Positions 63,289 through 64,000 of a stretch of 64,000 bases of DNA are shown piece after piece (the stretch's first letter is position 1; every line of letters starts with the position of its first letter). The position numbers were made by a program, and so were the translations under genes. The notes below the pieces were generated by a model, which saw nothing but the letters and a program-made list of their open reading frames with translations, was not told the origin of the DNA and searched no databases. The stretch lies in the NCBI GenBank assembly GCA_964386635.1, contig CAYLRO010000001.1, positions 1 through 64,000 of the forward strand, written 5' to 3'. The DNA comes from Sabulitectum sp964386635 (GTDB lineage Bacteria; Fermentibacterota; Fermentibacteria; Fermentibacterales; JCC-6).

Positions 63289-64000
63289 TCAGCTCGGGTC
63301 GGGAGGGACCTCCTGCAGTTGAGAGGGTGATGAGGGCTCTAACTCTTCCTCTCTCAGTTTCTGAATAATTTTCCCCAGTTTCTGAAGAAATTCCGGTACC
63401 CCCCTGCCGGTAACGGAACTTAGGACCATGGTGCCTGCCGGGAGTTCTGAAAGGAGTTCTTCCTCCTTTTCAGCGGTAATAGTGTCGGCTTTGGACAGCA
63501 CAGCCATTGCCCTTGCTCCGGTTATCTCAGACCCATACTTCATAAGCTCGTTCCTGAGTATGGAAAGCTGTTCAACAGGAGTAACCGACAAATCCGGTGA
63601 AAGTACAAACACAAGGATCCGGTTTCTCTCAGCATGGCGCAGAAAACGAAGACCAAGGCCGATTCCTCTGCTGGCTCCTTCAATAAGACCTGGAAGGTCT
63701 GCCACGGTAAAGGTGAAACCTCCCCGGAATCTAACAACACCAAGGCTGGGCACCAGAGTTGTGAAGGGATAATCTGCTGTTTTCGGGGTAGCAGCACTTA
63801 TCCGTGAAATAAGTGTTGATTTGCCTGCGTTGGGAAATCCAACCAGTCCCGCATCTGCCATAAGCTTGAGTTCAAACCTGAGTTTCAGTTCCTCACCCTT
63901 GTCACCCCTTGTAAAGATCCTGGGAGTTCTCCTCTGGGGAGTGGCGAAACATGCATTTCCTCTGCCTGGTTCTCCCCCCCTGGCGATAAGAACCTGCTGG
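63289..64000 (-). CDS. obg: Obg/CgtA GTPase (N-terminus beyond window)
   Basis: The last 237 codons are present. Upstream of the G domain the frame continues through the glycine-rich OBG fold end (GRGNACFATPQRRTPRIF, TRGDKGEELKLRFELKLMAD), so the gene is cut by the right edge. G1 is GFPNAGKST, G3 DLPGL, G4 is LSKADT (in place of NKxD) and G5 LSSVTG. No C-terminal OCT domain is present; a short Glu/Ser/Pro-rich tail ends at 63289. Ribosome assembly and stress GTPase. Confidence 0.95.
   Translation of the reverse strand, partial: QQVLIARGGEPGRGNACFATPQRRTPRIFTRGDKGEELKLRFELKLMADAGLVGFPNAGKSTLISRISAATPKTADYPFTTLVPSLGVVRFRGGFTFTVADLPGLIEGASRGIGLGLRFLRHAERNRILVFVLSPDLSVTPVEQLSILRNELMKYGSEITGARAMAVLSKADTITAEKEEELLSELPAGTMVLSSVTGRGVPEFLQKLGKIIQKLREEELEPSSPSQLQEVPPDPS

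Noticed and set aside
1..64000. tRNA, rRNA, CRISPR arrays, insertion sequences, prophage genes or replication origin
   Set aside because: No cloverleaf, repeat-spacer array, transposase, integrase or DnaA-box cluster noticed by eye; a covariance search would be needed to exclude small RNAs.

Overview
The window comes from a diderm (Gram-negative-type) bacterium of roughly balanced base composition. It encodes BamD, a LolA-like carrier, SurA-type foldases and many lipoproteins, plus FtsEX, YajC, type IV pilin-like proteins and PilT. A HydE-like radical SAM enzyme hints at [FeFe]-hydrogenase and an anaerobic, fermentative lifestyle. Gene order matches no cultured model I can recall, and an uncultured lineage (Fermentibacteria-like, for example) is my guess, not a result. 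Genes are tightly packed, with many 4-base ATGA/GTGA overlaps. TTG starts behind good Shine-Dalgarno (SD) sites are frequent. I saw no tRNA, rRNA, CRISPR, insertion sequence or phage gene, and no gene-free stretch longer than 300 bases.

Layout. 1-7416: an Orn/Lys/Arg decarboxylase cut by the left edge, a PAS protein, an MFS transporter, and an oligoendopeptidase F gene coupled to a PAS/HD-GYP sensor. 7406-21636 (minus): a long operon-like run, upp > M23 peptidase > mfd > four consecutive SurA/parvulin-type secreted proteins > S4-domain protein > ftsE > ftsX > yajC > def > fmt > DUF116. 21730-26608: tyrS, tpx-ywbE, a zinc-ribbon/NHL membrane protein, an EamA transporter and a HAD phosphatase. 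26605-41095 (minus): a second long run starting with a HU-like protein fused to a CBM48-like domain, then ftsK, LytR_C-like lipoprotein, LolA-like, rimO, an unknown protein, TPR lipoprotein, bamD, nadD, pilT, nfeD, slipin, dapA, dapB, MEMO, AMMECR1, a coiled-coil lipoprotein and a GIN-domain protein. 41189-44642: aroK, and a minus-strand trio of B12-type radical SAM, aroE and a HydE-like gene. 44791-47702: two coupled membrane HD-GYP paralogues, one intact and one with ruined catalytic motifs.

47712-62242 (minus) is the most unusual region. It is an eight-gene pilin-like cluster: three PilX-like proteins with large ectodomains, four prepilin-like proteins (two with giant ectodomains, about 970 and 1300 residues, built of related jelly-roll/MAM-like modules), and a lipoprotein of eight tandem Ig-like repeats. 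It contains no pilus motor or secretin gene. Its upstream region holds a sigma-54-like element, a competing sigma-70-like promoter and a pair of 10-bp direct repeats spaced 20 bp. dprA and obg (cut by the right edge) close the window.

The shared theme is the cell envelope: folding and delivery of outer-membrane proteins and lipoproteins, wall hydrolysis at division, and a surface pilus-like apparatus, mixed with housekeeping translation, repair and lysine/shikimate genes. Start sites were often moved inward from the longest open frame because a strong SD and the upstream stop codon support the shorter protein; these choices are given in each entry.
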